Shown: positions 1-8,311 of the stretch, piece by piece
Position numbering within the stretch: position 1 is the stretch's first letter
Layout: each line of letters starts with the position of its first letter
From: an uncultured Burkholderiaceae bacterium
GTDB lineage: Bacteria > Pseudomonadota > Gammaproteobacteria > Burkholderiales > Burkholderiaceae_B
Direction of reading: 5' to 3'
DNA: 64,000 nt
NCBI GenBank assembly: GCA_934525625.1
Contig: CAKSZL010000007.1
Location: 1-64,000 of the forward strand
Notes under the pieces: model-generated
What the model was told of the DNA's origin: nothing
What the model saw: only the letters and a program-made list of their open reading frames with translations
Databases searched by the model: none
Program-made: the position numbers and the translations under genes

Positions 1-70
1 AGGACAGTGAAACGCCTTCGCGCCGATGATAGTGCATGGACATGTGTGAAAGTAGGTCATCGTCAGGCTC
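1..70 (+). rRNA. rrf: 5S ribosomal RNA, 3' part
   Basis: The window opens inside a 5S rRNA. The bases from about 1 to 70 carry the usual betaproteobacterial 3' half: an AGGACAGTGAAACG-like start, GCGCCGATGATAGTG, the GTGTGAAAGTAGGTCATCG helix and a GTCAGGC 3' arm that would pair with the 5' TGCCTGAC end lying outside the window. It is presumably the last gene of an rRNA operon running into the window. The exact 3' end (68-70) is inferred from the terminal helix. Confidence 0.9.
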
Positions 71-82
71 TTATGCCAAAAA

Positions 83-116
83 CCCCCGACAGCTAACCGC
101 TGCCGGGGGTTTTTTT
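83..116 (+). terminator. Rho-independent terminator of the rRNA operon
   Basis: An 11-base stem with one mismatch (83-93 with 99-109) and a five-base loop (94-98) is followed directly by seven T residues (110-116). It lies 13 bases after the 5S 3' end, as expected for the end of an rRNA operon. Confidence 0.9.
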
Positions 117-281
117 ATGCCTTCAACATTGGGGCGGGCGGGGGGCCAACTTCGATTAGCTGAAATTCCAAAGAAAAACCAAGCTTTTGAAGAGTCAATT
201 TAAGGGATAGCGACGCGCTTTCAGGTATACTGTGCGGCGACGTAACAATTGAAACAATAGAACGATTTTGTATCGGTTTTT

Positions 282-2441
282 GTGAGTTTTAGCGGTGAGG
301 TCCAACCCGCTCTCTCTTCCGCTTTTCTACGGGCAGTGGCAACACCCAAGACCATGACTGCGCCTTCCCACGATAACCTCAATAGCGCCGGCGCTTCGCC
401 TCCTCTTTTGACGGAGGCGATGTTCAGCAGCTTGGCCGCCGAGCATCTAGTGGTGGGTATTTATCTGCTGGAAGACGGTCGATTCCGCTACGTCAACGAG
501 CGCTTGGCGCAAATGCTGGGTTATAGCCGTGAAGCCTTGCTGGGCAAGCGTCTGCAAGACATCGTCACGCCTTCCGAGCGCCACAACGTGCACGAGACCA
601 TTCAGCGGGCGCTGCGCGGGGAAAGCGTCAAGGAGCACTACGAATGCAAGGCCGTACGGCGGGACGGCTCGACGATAGACGTAGAGATATTCGGCTCTCG
701 CTTCAGCCTGAACGGCAAGCCGATGATAGCCTCGGTAGTGGTTGACGCCACCGACCGCAAAAGCATGGAGGCCGAGGCCCAGTTTTCGTCCATGGTCTAT
801 TACCATAGCGCCCAGGCCATGGTGGTTACCGATGCCGGCGGCATCATATTGACGGCCAATCCGGCCTTCAGCGTCATTACCGGCTACGGGCTGGACGAAG
901 TGCGTGGGCGCCGCTTGAACATACTCAGCTCCGGGCGCCACGACACCGCTTTCTACGAGCGCATGTGGCAAGAGCTAATCGAGCACGGCACTTGGGAAGG
1001 CGACATCTGGAACCGCCGCAAGAACGGCGAGGTCTACGTCGAGCGCTTGAGCATCAACACCACTTACAACGAAGACGGCACGCCGCGTTGCCGCATCGGC
1101 CTGTTCTCCGACATCACCGAACACAAGAAAGAGCAAGAGCACATCTGGCAACAAGCGCGGCACGATCAGCTTACCGGCCTGCCCAACCGCTATATGTTCA
1201 GCGAATGCCTGGAATCCAAGCTCGCGTATGCGAACCGGGCGCAGACCGGCCTGGCGCTGTTGTATCTGGATCTGGATTTCTTCAAGGACGTCAACGATAG
1301 CCTGGGCCATGCCCAGGGCGACGAATTGCTGCGCCAGGTGGCCGCCAGGCTGAGCAAGTGCGCGCGCAAGACGGACCTGGTGGCGCGCTTGGGCGGCGAC
1401 GAGTTTTGCATCATCGCCGACGGCATGAGCGACAGGGCAGGTATTGCCGCGCTATGCGCCAAGGTCAGCCATGTGTTGCGAGAGCCCTATCAACTGGGTG
1501 ATTTCAAGGGAACCATCTCGGCCTGTATCGGCGCCGCCTTGTACCCGAACGATGCTTCGAATGCCGAAGAGCTGGTGCATCACGCCGACATGGCCATGTA
1601 TGCGGCCAAGCGCAAAGGGCGTAATGAATACGCTTTTTACGAGTCCGCGATGGCGGGTGAGACCCAGCGACGCACGCTGCTGTCGCGCGAACTGGTCGAT
1701 GCCTTGCAAGACGAACAGTTCACGTTGCACTATCAGCCCATACTCGACCTGAAAACCCGGCGCATCACCAAGCTGGAAGCCCTGCTGCGCTGGAACCATC
1801 CCGAACGCGGCTTGCTGGGCCCCATGCAGTTTGTGCCCCAGGCTGAAGATTCGGGCCTCATCGTCGGCATAGGGGAGTGGGTGTTCCGGCAGGCGACCCG
1901 TATGTTGCTGATCTGGCGCCGCATGTATTCACCCGGGCTGCGCATTACGATCAACGTCTCGCTGGCGCAGCTGATGGATGAACGCATGCGGCCGGAAGAC
2001 TGGCTGGCCCACCTTGACACCCTGAAGCTGCCCTACGACAGCGTTGTCATCGAGATTACCGAAAAGCTGCTGCAAGAGCGTAATCCCAGCGTCGCCAGGA
2101 AGCTGGACGTCTTTTGCCGGGCCGGCATACGCATGGCGCTGGACGACTTCGGCACGGGCTATTCGTCCGTGGCCTACCTGAAGCGCATGCATCTCGACTA
2201 TCTCAAGATAGACGAATCTTTCGTTTATCAGGCTGAAGCGCGCGCCGACCAAATGGCGCTATGCGACGCTGTCATCCTGATGGCGCACAGGCTGGGCCTG
2301 CCCGTCGTGGCCGAGGGCATCGCCACCGAGGCGCAGCTAAGCCTGGTAACGGATCTGGGCTGCGACTTCGGCCAGGGCATGCACTTCTACAGCGCCATAC
2401 CGGCTCCCCAGATCGAGGCCTTGCTGAGGGCGGGCGGATAG
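282..2441 (+). CDS. PAS-PAS-GGDEF-EAL cyclic-di-GMP signalling protein
   Basis: This is a 719-residue cytoplasmic-looking protein with no clear membrane segment. Two PAS sensor domains (about 47-160 and 166-290) precede a diguanylate cyclase domain and a phosphodiesterase domain. The cyclase signature GGDEF is intact at residues 371-375, with an RKTD inhibitory-site motif at 362-365, five residues upstream as in canonical product-inhibited cyclases. The EAL motif is intact at 499-501 within EALLRW, and the DDFGTGYSS loop follows, so both activities are possible. The start used is GTG at 282; an in-frame ATG at 354 is a good alternative. It stands alone between the rRNA operon and the sox cluster. 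A TATACT hexamer at 226-231 could be its -10 box. The sensed signal is unknown. Confidence 0.92.
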   Translation: MSFSGEVQPALSSAFLRAVATPKTMTAPSHDNLNSAGASPPLLTEAMFSSLAAEHLVVGIYLLEDGRFRYVNERLAQMLGYSREALLGKRLQDIVTPSERHNVHETIQRALRGESVKEHYECKAVRRDGSTIDVEIFGSRFSLNGKPMIASVVVDATDRKSMEAEAQFSSMVYYHSAQAMVVTDAGGIILTANPAFSVITGYGLDEVRGRRLNILSSGRHDTAFYERMWQELIEHGTWEGDIWNRRKNGEVYVERLSINTTYNEDGTPRCRIGLFSDITEHKKEQEHIWQQARHDQLTGLPNRYMFSECLESKLAYANRAQTGLALLYLDLDFFKDVNDSLGHAQGDELLRQVAARLSKCARKTDLVARLGGDEFCIIADGMSDRAGIAALCAKVSHVLREPYQLGDFKGTISACIGAALYPNDASNAEELVHHADMAMYAAKRKGRNEYAFYESAMAGETQRRTLLSRELVDALQDEQFTLHYQPILDLKTRRITKLEALLRWNHPERGLLGPMQFVPQAEDSGLIVGIGEWVFRQATRMLLIWRRMYSPGLRITINVSLAQLMDERMRPEDWLAHLDTLKLPYDSVVIEITEKLLQERNPSVARKLDVFCRAGIRMALDDFGTGYSSVAYLKRMHLDYLKIDESFVYQAEARADQMALCDAVILMAHRLGLPVVAEGIATEAQLSLVTDLGCDFGQGMHFYSAIPAPQIEALLRAGG

Positions 2442-2469
2442 GCCGGCAGTAACCGCAAGAAGCCATGAT

Positions 2470-2493
2470 GGGCGACGAGCCGGTATGTCGCCC
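2470..2493 (+). terminator. Hairpin after the GGDEF-EAL gene
   Basis: A perfect 7-bp stem (GGGCGAC at 2470-2476 with GTCGCCC at 2487-2493) lies 28 bases after the stop codon. No T tract follows, so it may be only a weak or Rho-assisted terminator. Confidence 0.35.
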
Positions 2494-2598
2494 GCTTATC
2501 GTTCGCACTCGATTCATTCGATACCCAGTTGAGTACATAGCCCTTTTAGGGTTATTTTGGTTTGTCAATACAGACCAGGAGGGGGATTTCCCTATTTT

Positions 2599-2636
2599 AT
2601 AGCTTAAAGCTATTAGCTTATACTTACATAGTATAA
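2599..2636. promoter_or_regulatory. Two inverted repeats upstream of soxC, candidate operators
   Basis: The AT-rich leader ahead of soxC holds two adjacent dyads. The first is ATAGCTT-A-AAGCTAT (2599-2613), perfect apart from the central base. The second is TTATACT-TACAT-AGTATAA (2618-2636), perfect. They stand out from the GC-rich surroundings. In other sulfur oxidisers the ArsR-family repressor SoxR binds such sites before sox genes; no soxR is in the window, so the binding protein is not known. Confidence 0.5.
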
Positions 2637-2655
2637 AGAAATATTCACCTGGGAG

Positions 2656-4029
2656 ATGAATGTGAGTCGTGGCGATGCTGAGAAAACGGTTCCCATGGGC
2701 CGTTTGCGAAAAGCACCCGAAAATTTTGTCCCGCCCACCCTGGCGGAGGAAATCACCAACGGGGGCCTGGACAACGATCGCCGGGGGTTTTTAAGGAAAA
2801 GTTTTCTGGCGGCGGCATCCATGGCCGCCGGCCCCGCGCTGGCGCAAGCCGCCAAAGAGGCGGAGGGCGACCCCGTGATTCTCGAACCGCGCCCCTGGAG
2901 CACCAGCCTGGGCAAGCCGGTGGTGTTCAACCCCTATGGCCAGCCCTCGCCCTTCGAGGCCAACTTGCAGCGCCGGCAGTCGCCGGGGCTGACCCAGACG
3001 GCCCAGGCCTCGGTGTCGTTTGCGCCGCTGCAAGGTTTTTTCGGCATCATCACGCCGTCCGGCCTGCATTTCGAGCGCCATCACCAAGGCTGGGTCGACG
3101 TCGACCCCGAACAGCACAGGCTGATGGTCAACGGCATGGTCAAGCAAGCCAAGGTGTACACCATGGACGACTTGATGCGCCTGCCGTCGGTGTCGCGCAT
3201 CCATTTCATCGAGTGCGGCGCCAACACCGGTATGGAGTGGGGCAATGCCGCCGTGCCGACGGTGCAGTACACGCACGGCATGCTGTCCTGTTGCGAGTAC
3301 ACGGGCGTGCCGCTGAAGGTCTTGCTGGACGACTGCGGCGCCGATTTCAAGAACGCGAAGTTCGTGCTGGCCGAGGGCAACGACGGCTCCAGCATGACGC
3401 GCACGATTTCCATGGAAGCGGCGCTGGACGACGTCATCGTGGCATGGGGCATGAACGGCGAAATGCTGCGCCCCGAAAACGGCTACCCGCTGCGGCTGGT
3501 CGTGCCCGGGGTGCAGGGCGTTTCCTGGGTAAAGTGGCTGCGCCGCATCGAAGTGGGCGACAAGCCCTGGAACACCAAGGACGAGGCGGTTCATTACATC
3601 GACATGATGCCCGACGGCATCCATCGCCAATACACCTCCATCCAGGAGTGCAAATCGGTGATCACCTCGCCTTCGGGCGGGCAGGCGCTGATGGGCAAGG
3701 GCTTTTACAACGTCAGCGGCCTGGCCTGGTCGGGGCGCGGAAAAATCAAGCAGGTGGACGTGTCGTTCGACGGCGGCAAGAACTGGAAGACCGCCCGGCT
3801 GGAAACCCCTGTACTGGACAAATGCCTGACGCGCTTCAACGTCGATTGGGTGTGGGACGGCTCTCCCGCCATTTTGCAGAGCCGCGCGATGGACAGCACC
3901 GGATTCGTCCAGCCGCGCTATCGCCAACTGCGCGAAGCGCGCGGCACGCGCTCCACTTATCACAACAACGCGATCCAGTCGTGGCAAGTCGCTCAGAGCG
4001 GGGAGGTCTTCAATGTTCAGATGGACTAA
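2656..4029 (+). CDS. soxC: Sulfane dehydrogenase molybdopterin subunit SoxC
   Basis: SoxC is the molybdenum-cofactor subunit of the periplasmic Sox(CD)2 sulfur dehydrogenase, which oxidises the sulfane sulfur carried on SoxY. The 457-residue protein has a Tat-type leader around residues 42-64 (RRGFLRKSF then an Ala-rich stretch ending ALAQA), an oxidoreductase molybdopterin domain with the expected Mo-ligand cysteine at about residue 187 (FIECGANTG), and a C-terminal dimerisation domain. A GGGAG Shine-Dalgarno directly abuts the ATG at 2656, so GTG at 2662, six bases further in frame, may be the real start. The 3' end overlaps soxD by 17 bases, as in other soxCD pairs. It is the first gene of the sox operon. 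Confidence 0.95.
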   Translation: MNVSRGDAEKTVPMGRLRKAPENFVPPTLAEEITNGGLDNDRRGFLRKSFLAAASMAAGPALAQAAKEAEGDPVILEPRPWSTSLGKPVVFNPYGQPSPFEANLQRRQSPGLTQTAQASVSFAPLQGFFGIITPSGLHFERHHQGWVDVDPEQHRLMVNGMVKQAKVYTMDDLMRLPSVSRIHFIECGANTGMEWGNAAVPTVQYTHGMLSCCEYTGVPLKVLLDDCGADFKNAKFVLAEGNDGSSMTRTISMEAALDDVIVAWGMNGEMLRPENGYPLRLVVPGVQGVSWVKWLRRIEVGDKPWNTKDEAVHYIDMMPDGIHRQYTSIQECKSVITSPSGGQALMGKGFYNVSGLAWSGRGKIKQVDVSFDGGKNWKTARLETPVLDKCLTRFNVDWVWDGSPAILQSRAMDSTGFVQPRYRQLREARGTRSTYHNNAIQSWQVAQSGEVFNVQMD

Positions 4030-5152
4030 ACGCGCGCTGCTGCCGCTGGTGCTGGGCGCCGCGTTCTGTACGCCGGCCGTCGCCGACGAGGCCGCCAAGA
4101 CCGGGTACGGCATAGGCCGGCCCGCCACGCAGGCCGAACTCAAGGCCTGGGACATCGACGTGCGGCCGGACTTCAAGGGCCTGCCCAAAGGCAGCGGCAC
4201 CGTCGATCAGGGCATGGACATCTGGGACTCCACCTGCGCGGTCTGCCACGGCGATTTTGGCGAAAGCAATTCGGTGTTCACGCCGCTGGTGGGCGGCACC
4301 ACGCCGCACGACGTCGAAACCGGCCGCGTAGCCGGCTTGACGGCTGGCGGCCAGCCCTCGCGCACGACGCTCATGAAGGTGCCCACCGTCTCCACCTTGT
4401 GGGATTACGTGTACCGCGCCATGCCCTGGGACAACCCCAAATCGCTCAAGCCGGACGACGTCTACGCGGTATTGGCGTATCTGCTCAACCTGGCGGAAGT
4501 CGTCCCTTCCGATTTCACGCTCTCCGACGAGAACATCGCCGAGGTGCAGGAAAAAATGCCTAACCGCAACGGCATGAAGTTCTGGCCGGGGCTATGGGAA
4601 GTGGGCGGCAAGCCGGATACCCAAAACGTGGCCTGCATGGCCGATTGCGACGCCAGCGCGGAACCGTCTTCCGTGTTACCGCCGCATGCGCGCCCCGCCC
4701 ATGGCGATCTGGCCGCGCAGATGCGGCTTGTGGGGCCGGTGCGCGGCGTGAATACCGAAGCGCCGGCGCTGTCGGGCTCGGTGGACGATAATGTAGAGGC
4801 GGTGCGTGAGCATGCCCGCGGCACTTTGCAGGCCGGGCAGGCGTCGGCCGGGCAGAAGGGCGACGCCGAAGGCGGCGCGGACGATGCGGCGGCGCAAAAA
4901 GTGATGGCCTTGCTGAAGGACACCGGTTGCATGGCTTGCCATGCTCGGGATAAAAAAGTGCTTGGGCCGTCTTTTGTCGAGGTCGCCGCCAAGTACAAGG
5001 GCCAGGACGACGCGGCCGGCAAGCTGGTCGCCAAGGTGCTGCAGGGTGGTTCCGGCGTATGGGGAGCCATTCCCATGCCGCCCCATCCGACTCTGTCCGA
5101 CGACGATGCCAAGGCCATGGTCAACTGGATACTGTTTGATAAGGCACAATAG
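4013..5152 (+). CDS. soxD: Diheme cytochrome c SoxD, sulfane dehydrogenase subunit
   Basis: SoxD is the electron-accepting cytochrome of Sox(CD)2. The 379-residue protein begins with a Sec signal peptide (KRALLPLVLGAAFCTPAVADE). Two heme c sites are visible: CAVCH at 75-79 and CMACH at 306-310, in keeping with the diheme form. A low-complexity acidic/Ala linker (about 265-300) separates the two cytochrome domains. A good GGAGG ribosome site lies inside the soxC 3' end, and the 17-base overlap suggests translational coupling, which suits a fixed SoxC:SoxD ratio. Confidence 0.95.
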   Translation: MFRWTKRALLPLVLGAAFCTPAVADEAAKTGYGIGRPATQAELKAWDIDVRPDFKGLPKGSGTVDQGMDIWDSTCAVCHGDFGESNSVFTPLVGGTTPHDVETGRVAGLTAGGQPSRTTLMKVPTVSTLWDYVYRAMPWDNPKSLKPDDVYAVLAYLLNLAEVVPSDFTLSDENIAEVQEKMPNRNGMKFWPGLWEVGGKPDTQNVACMADCDASAEPSSVLPPHARPAHGDLAAQMRLVGPVRGVNTEAPALSGSVDDNVEAVREHARGTLQAGQASAGQKGDAEGGADDAAAQKVMALLKDTGCMACHARDKKVLGPSFVEVAAKYKGQDDAAGKLVAKVLQGGSGVWGAIPMPPHPTLSDDDAKAMVNWILFDKAQ

Positions 5153-5200
5153 GGTTGTCTTTCAACATATATTTCGACTCAATATGGAAAGGAGAGAAAA

Positions 5201-5668
5201 ATGAACCTACAGCGTAGGAATGTGCTCAAGCTGGGGACGGTTCTCAGCCTTGCCGTCGCGGCGGGCGTGCTGAAGCCGGAGGAAGCCTGGGCCGCGCAAG
5301 AGGAGTGGAACAAGCAGGCCTTCGAAGCTCATACGGTCGAAGACGTCATCAAAGCCTTCGGCGGCGACCAGGCCGGCGAGAGCGACAAGATCACGATAAA
5401 CGCGCCGGACATCGCCGAGAACGGCGCCGTGGTGCCGGTGGGCGTCAGCACCGACTTGCCCGGCGCGACGCAGATTTCGATTCTGGTGGTCAAGAACCCG
5501 AGCGCATTGGCCGCCCACTTCGAGATTCCCGAAGGCACGCTGCCTGAAGCCGCAACCCGCATCAAGATGAGCGAAACCTCCGACGTCTATGCGCTGGTCA
5601 AGGCCGACGGCAAGTTCTATACCGCGAAAAAGGAAATCAAGGTCACGCTGGGCGGCTGTGGCGGCTAA
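5201..5668 (+). CDS. soxY: Sulfur-carrier protein SoxY
   Basis: SoxY carries the sulfur intermediate covalently on a C-terminal cysteine. The 155-residue protein ends in the diagnostic GGCGG swinging arm (residues 151-155), with the carrier cysteine third in that motif. The N-terminus has a twin-arginine leader (LQRRNVLKLG plus a hydrophobic run to EEAWA), fitting export of the folded SoxYZ pair. The ATG at 5201 follows an AAGGAGAG ribosome site. It is followed 46 bases later by its partner soxZ. Confidence 0.97.
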   Translation: MNLQRRNVLKLGTVLSLAVAAGVLKPEEAWAAQEEWNKQAFEAHTVEDVIKAFGGDQAGESDKITINAPDIAENGAVVPVGVSTDLPGATQISILVVKNPSALAAHFEIPEGTLPEAATRIKMSETSDVYALVKADGKFYTAKKEIKVTLGGCGG

Positions 5669-5714
5669 GGCTGCGCACCGGCATTTCTAGACAACGAACA
5701 CACAAGGAGCACTC

Positions 5715-6029
5715 ATGGCAACCAGACCCATGCGCATCCGCGCAACAGAAAAAGACGGCGTTACCGAAGTCAAGGTGTTGATGAGCCACATCATGGAAAC
5801 CGGGCAGCGCAAGGACAACGACGGCAACGTCGTACCCGCCCACTTCATCGATCTGGTCGAAGCGAAATGCAACGACAAGACTGTGCTGTCCGCCCAATGG
5901 GGGCCGGCCGTTTCTCGCGATCCTTACCTGTCCTTCAAGTTCAAGGGCGGCAACAAGGGCGACAAGGTCAGCATTTCCTGGAAAGACAACAAGGGCGAAA
6001 GCCGTACCGATACCGCGGAAATCAAGTAA
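5715..6029 (+). CDS. soxZ: Sulfur-carrier partner protein SoxZ
   Basis: SoxZ is a small immunoglobulin-like protein that forms the SoxYZ heterodimer. The product is 104 residues and has no signal peptide of its own; in the family it is co-exported with Tat-bearing SoxY. It has the typical start (ATRPMRIRA), the conserved VLMSHIMETG segment and the WKDNKGE strand near the C-terminus. An AAGGAGC ribosome site precedes the ATG. A structured repeat element begins immediately after the stop codon and separates soxYZ from soxAX. Confidence 0.96.
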   Translation: MATRPMRIRATEKDGVTEVKVLMSHIMETGQRKDNDGNVVPAHFIDLVEAKCNDKTVLSAQWGPAVSRDPYLSFKFKGGNKGDKVSISWKDNKGESRTDTAEIK

Positions 6030-6133
6030 TTTCATTTCCATATCAAACGATGGCTTCGTCGGCGTCGCTTGCCCTACCACATGTACTGTTTGCGCTTCGC
6101 CTTCGCGTACTCATTTGATCTGGAATTGGAATA
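6030..6133. repeat. Intergenic hairpin element, copy 1 (sox operon)
   Basis: A conserved core (6048-6113) is 61/66 identical to the core at 62354-62419 after boxC. It is flanked by arms that can pair: 6037-6048 with 6115-6126, 11 of 12 positions. The arms differ in sequence from those of the other copy but keep pairing. The element starts right after the soxZ stop codon and fills most of the soxZ-soxA gap. It could act as an RNA processing or stability element, an attenuator, or a mobile palindromic repeat. Confidence 0.75.
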
Positions 6134-6200
6134 ATTCGTTTATTTGCGCAAAATGGTCCGCCAAGAAGGCCATACGCGATCCACTAGGGAGACGGGCATC

Positions 6201-7025
6201 ATGAAAAGAAAATTAAGCAGTACCGCGGCGATGGTGGTCGCCGTCGGCTCGATGCTGGCGATACACCCTGCGTCCGCGCAGGACAGCACCGCCCAAGGCA
6301 TCGAGCAGTACCGCGAAATGCTGGATGAAGGCGGCAACCCGGCCGAGCTGATCGAAATGACGGGCGAGGAATTATGGGCTGAAAAGCGCGGCCCCAAGAA
6401 CGCGTCGCTCGAACAGTGCGACCTGGGCATGGGGCCCGGCGTGGTCAAGGACGCCTACGCGCATCTGCCGCGCTACTTCGAAGACGCCGGACAAGTGATG
6501 GATCTCGAAACCCGCCTGGTCTATTGCATGGTCGATCTGCAAGGCATGGACCGCGCGGAAGTCACCAAGAAGCCGTTCTCGGGCGGGGGTGAATACGCAA
6601 CCGATTTCGAAGCGCTGGTCGGTTATGTCGTCGGGCAGTCGCGCGGCGCGATCATCAAGGTGCCGCAAGACCATCCCATGGAAAAGGCCGCCTACGAGCG
6701 CGGCAAGCAGATCTTCTTCTTCCGGGGTGGGCCGTACGATTTTTCCTGTGCTTCCTGTCACGGGGTCGACAACCAGCGCATCCGGCTTCAAGAGCTTCCC
6801 AACCTGACCGCCACCGAACCGGCCCAGAAAACCTATACCGTCTGGCCCGCCTACCGGGTGTCGCAAGGGGCGCTGCGCACGATGCAGTGGCGCCTGAACG
6901 ACTGCTTCCGCCAGCAGCGCATGCCCAACCTGGAGTTCGGTTCGCAGGCCGCGGTCGATCTGCTGACCTTCCTGGCGGCCAAGGCCGACGGCGGCAAGAT
7001 GAATGCGCCCGGCATTAAACGGTAA
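6201..7025 (+). CDS. soxA: Cytochrome c SoxA, thiosulfate-oxidising c-type cytochrome subunit
   Basis: SoxA pairs with SoxX to couple thiosulfate oxidatively to the SoxY cysteine. The 274-residue protein starts at ATG 6201 behind a GGGAGAC ribosome site and has a Sec signal peptide ending near ASAQD. One heme c motif is present (CASCH, about 183-187). The more N-terminal domain has cysteines but no CxxCH, so this is the monoheme SoxA type. The active-site cysteine that ligates the heme and is persulfidated in characterised SoxA proteins is at about 235 (NDCFRQQRMP). It lies just upstream of soxX. Confidence 0.95.
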   Translation: MKRKLSSTAAMVVAVGSMLAIHPASAQDSTAQGIEQYREMLDEGGNPAELIEMTGEELWAEKRGPKNASLEQCDLGMGPGVVKDAYAHLPRYFEDAGQVMDLETRLVYCMVDLQGMDRAEVTKKPFSGGGEYATDFEALVGYVVGQSRGAIIKVPQDHPMEKAAYERGKQIFFFRGGPYDFSCASCHGVDNQRIRLQELPNLTATEPAQKTYTVWPAYRVSQGALRTMQWRLNDCFRQQRMPNLEFGSQAAVDLLTFLAAKADGGKMNAPGIKR

Positions 7026-7037
7026 GTGGAGAAGCTC

Positions 7038-7679
7038 ATGAAAAAATCTACGATAGCGACGCTTGCCGCGCTGACCGGGCTGATGCTGGCATCAGCCAAT
7101 GCGCAAGCGGATGGAGTGGTCACGGGCACCAGTCCCGAGGACGTGCTGGCGGTGCTCAAGTCTTCGTTCAAGCCCAAGGGCATCGCCAAGCTCGACAGAC
7201 TGGAACAGTCGAACATGCAAAAGGCCTGTTCCCAGGCCGAGATGATGCACCAGCCTTTGTCCAAAGAGCAGGAAGAAGCGATTACCAAGGAAGAAATGGC
7301 GACGGTGGTTCAGCCAGCCGACGGCAAGTATCTGGGCGACTGGAAAGCCGGGGAGAAAGTCGCCCAGAGCGGGCGCGGCATGCAGTTCAGCGACAAGCCG
7401 GGCGCGCCCAACGGCGGCAATTGCTATGCCTGCCACCAGCTCAGCAAGGCCGAAATTTCCCATGGCAACATCGGCCCTTCCTTGCTGCACTATGGCAAGG
7501 TGCGCGGCGATTCCAAGGAGATCCTCGAATACACCTGGGGCAAGATCTACAACTCGCACGCCTATCTGGCTTGTTCCAACATGCCGCGTTTCGGCGCGGC
7601 GGGCATTCTCACCGAGCAGCAGATCAAGGACGTCATGGCCTTGCTGTTCGACCCCGAATCGCCCGTCAATAAGGACTAG
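7038..7679 (+). CDS. soxX: Cytochrome c SoxX
   Basis: SoxX is the monoheme partner of SoxA in the SoxAX cytochrome complex and takes electrons from the thiosulfate-SoxY coupling reaction. The start is ATG 7038 after GGAGAAG. The product is 213 residues with a Sec signal peptide ending around ANAQA. The single heme c site CYACH is at about 129-133, and a distal Met ligand is likely in SNMPRFG. The gene begins 12 bases after the soxA stop codon. Confidence 0.95.
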   Translation: MKKSTIATLAALTGLMLASANAQADGVVTGTSPEDVLAVLKSSFKPKGIAKLDRLEQSNMQKACSQAEMMHQPLSKEQEEAITKEEMATVVQPADGKYLGDWKAGEKVAQSGRGMQFSDKPGAPNGGNCYACHQLSKAEISHGNIGPSLLHYGKVRGDSKEILEYTWGKIYNSHAYLACSNMPRFGAAGILTEQQIKDVMALLFDPESPVNKD

Positions 7680-7721
7680 GCAAGGTAACCGGCATTCCCG
7701 CCCCGCGTAAGAGGAAGAAGC

Positions 7722-8237
7722 ATGTGGAACACGAAACTGATTGCGCTGTTGGCGGGGGCCGGTGTGGCGGCCGGCATGGCGTTCGCAGCGCCGGCGCTGG
7801 CCGCCAACGTCGGCGACAAGGTGACGCTGCCCGAAGTGCGCCTGATGGACGGCACGGTTCTTGCCGAAGGGCATTTCAAGGGCAAGCCGCTCGTCATTGA
7901 GTATTGGGCGTCGTGGTGCCCGTTCTGCGCGCGCCAGAACCCTTATATCGAAAAGCTGTGGGGGCAGGCGCAGGGCCGTGGCCTGGAAGTGCTGACGATC
8001 AGCATAGACCGCGAAGAATCGGATGCGGCCGACTACATGCGCGATCACAAATACACTTTTCCCGTGGCCATGGAAACCCCGGCGTTGCGCGAGGTATTGG
8101 GCAAGCGCAGGGTGATTCCCACCATATTCGTCATCAAGGCCGACGGCCAGATCGCCGAAATCATACCGGGCGAGATGTTCGAGGAAGACGTCCTCGATCT
8201 GCTTGAATACGCGCCCGGCGGTTCCAAGGGCAAGTAG
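7722..8237 (+). CDS. soxW: Periplasmic thioredoxin-like protein SoxW
   Basis: This is a TlpA/thioredoxin-fold protein of 171 residues with an N-terminal signal peptide (ALLAGAGVAAGMAFAAPALA) and a redox motif WCPFC (cysteines at about 66 and 69). In sox clusters SoxW or SoxS proteins keep the SoxY cysteine and heme-binding cysteines reduced. A CcdA-like SoxV that would supply electrons through the membrane is not seen here. The conserved cis-Pro region (VIPTIFVI) is present. It is transcribed with soxX and soxB. Confidence 0.85.
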   Translation: MWNTKLIALLAGAGVAAGMAFAAPALAANVGDKVTLPEVRLMDGTVLAEGHFKGKPLVIEYWASWCPFCARQNPYIEKLWGQAQGRGLEVLTISIDREESDAADYMRDHKYTFPVAMETPALREVLGKRRVIPTIFVIKADGQIAEIIPGEMFEEDVLDLLEYAPGGSKGK

Positions 8238-8311
8238 CGTTCCCCGCGCCGTACGCCGCGCGGCCAGGCGAGGAACGACGTTTTCATCTTCATTCAGCAG
8301 GAAGCAGTTTT

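Noticed and set aside
2791..4200. A 469-codon minus-strand open frame over soxC
   Set aside because: soxC carries the Tat leader and Mo-binding motif; the opposite frame is compositionally biased only.
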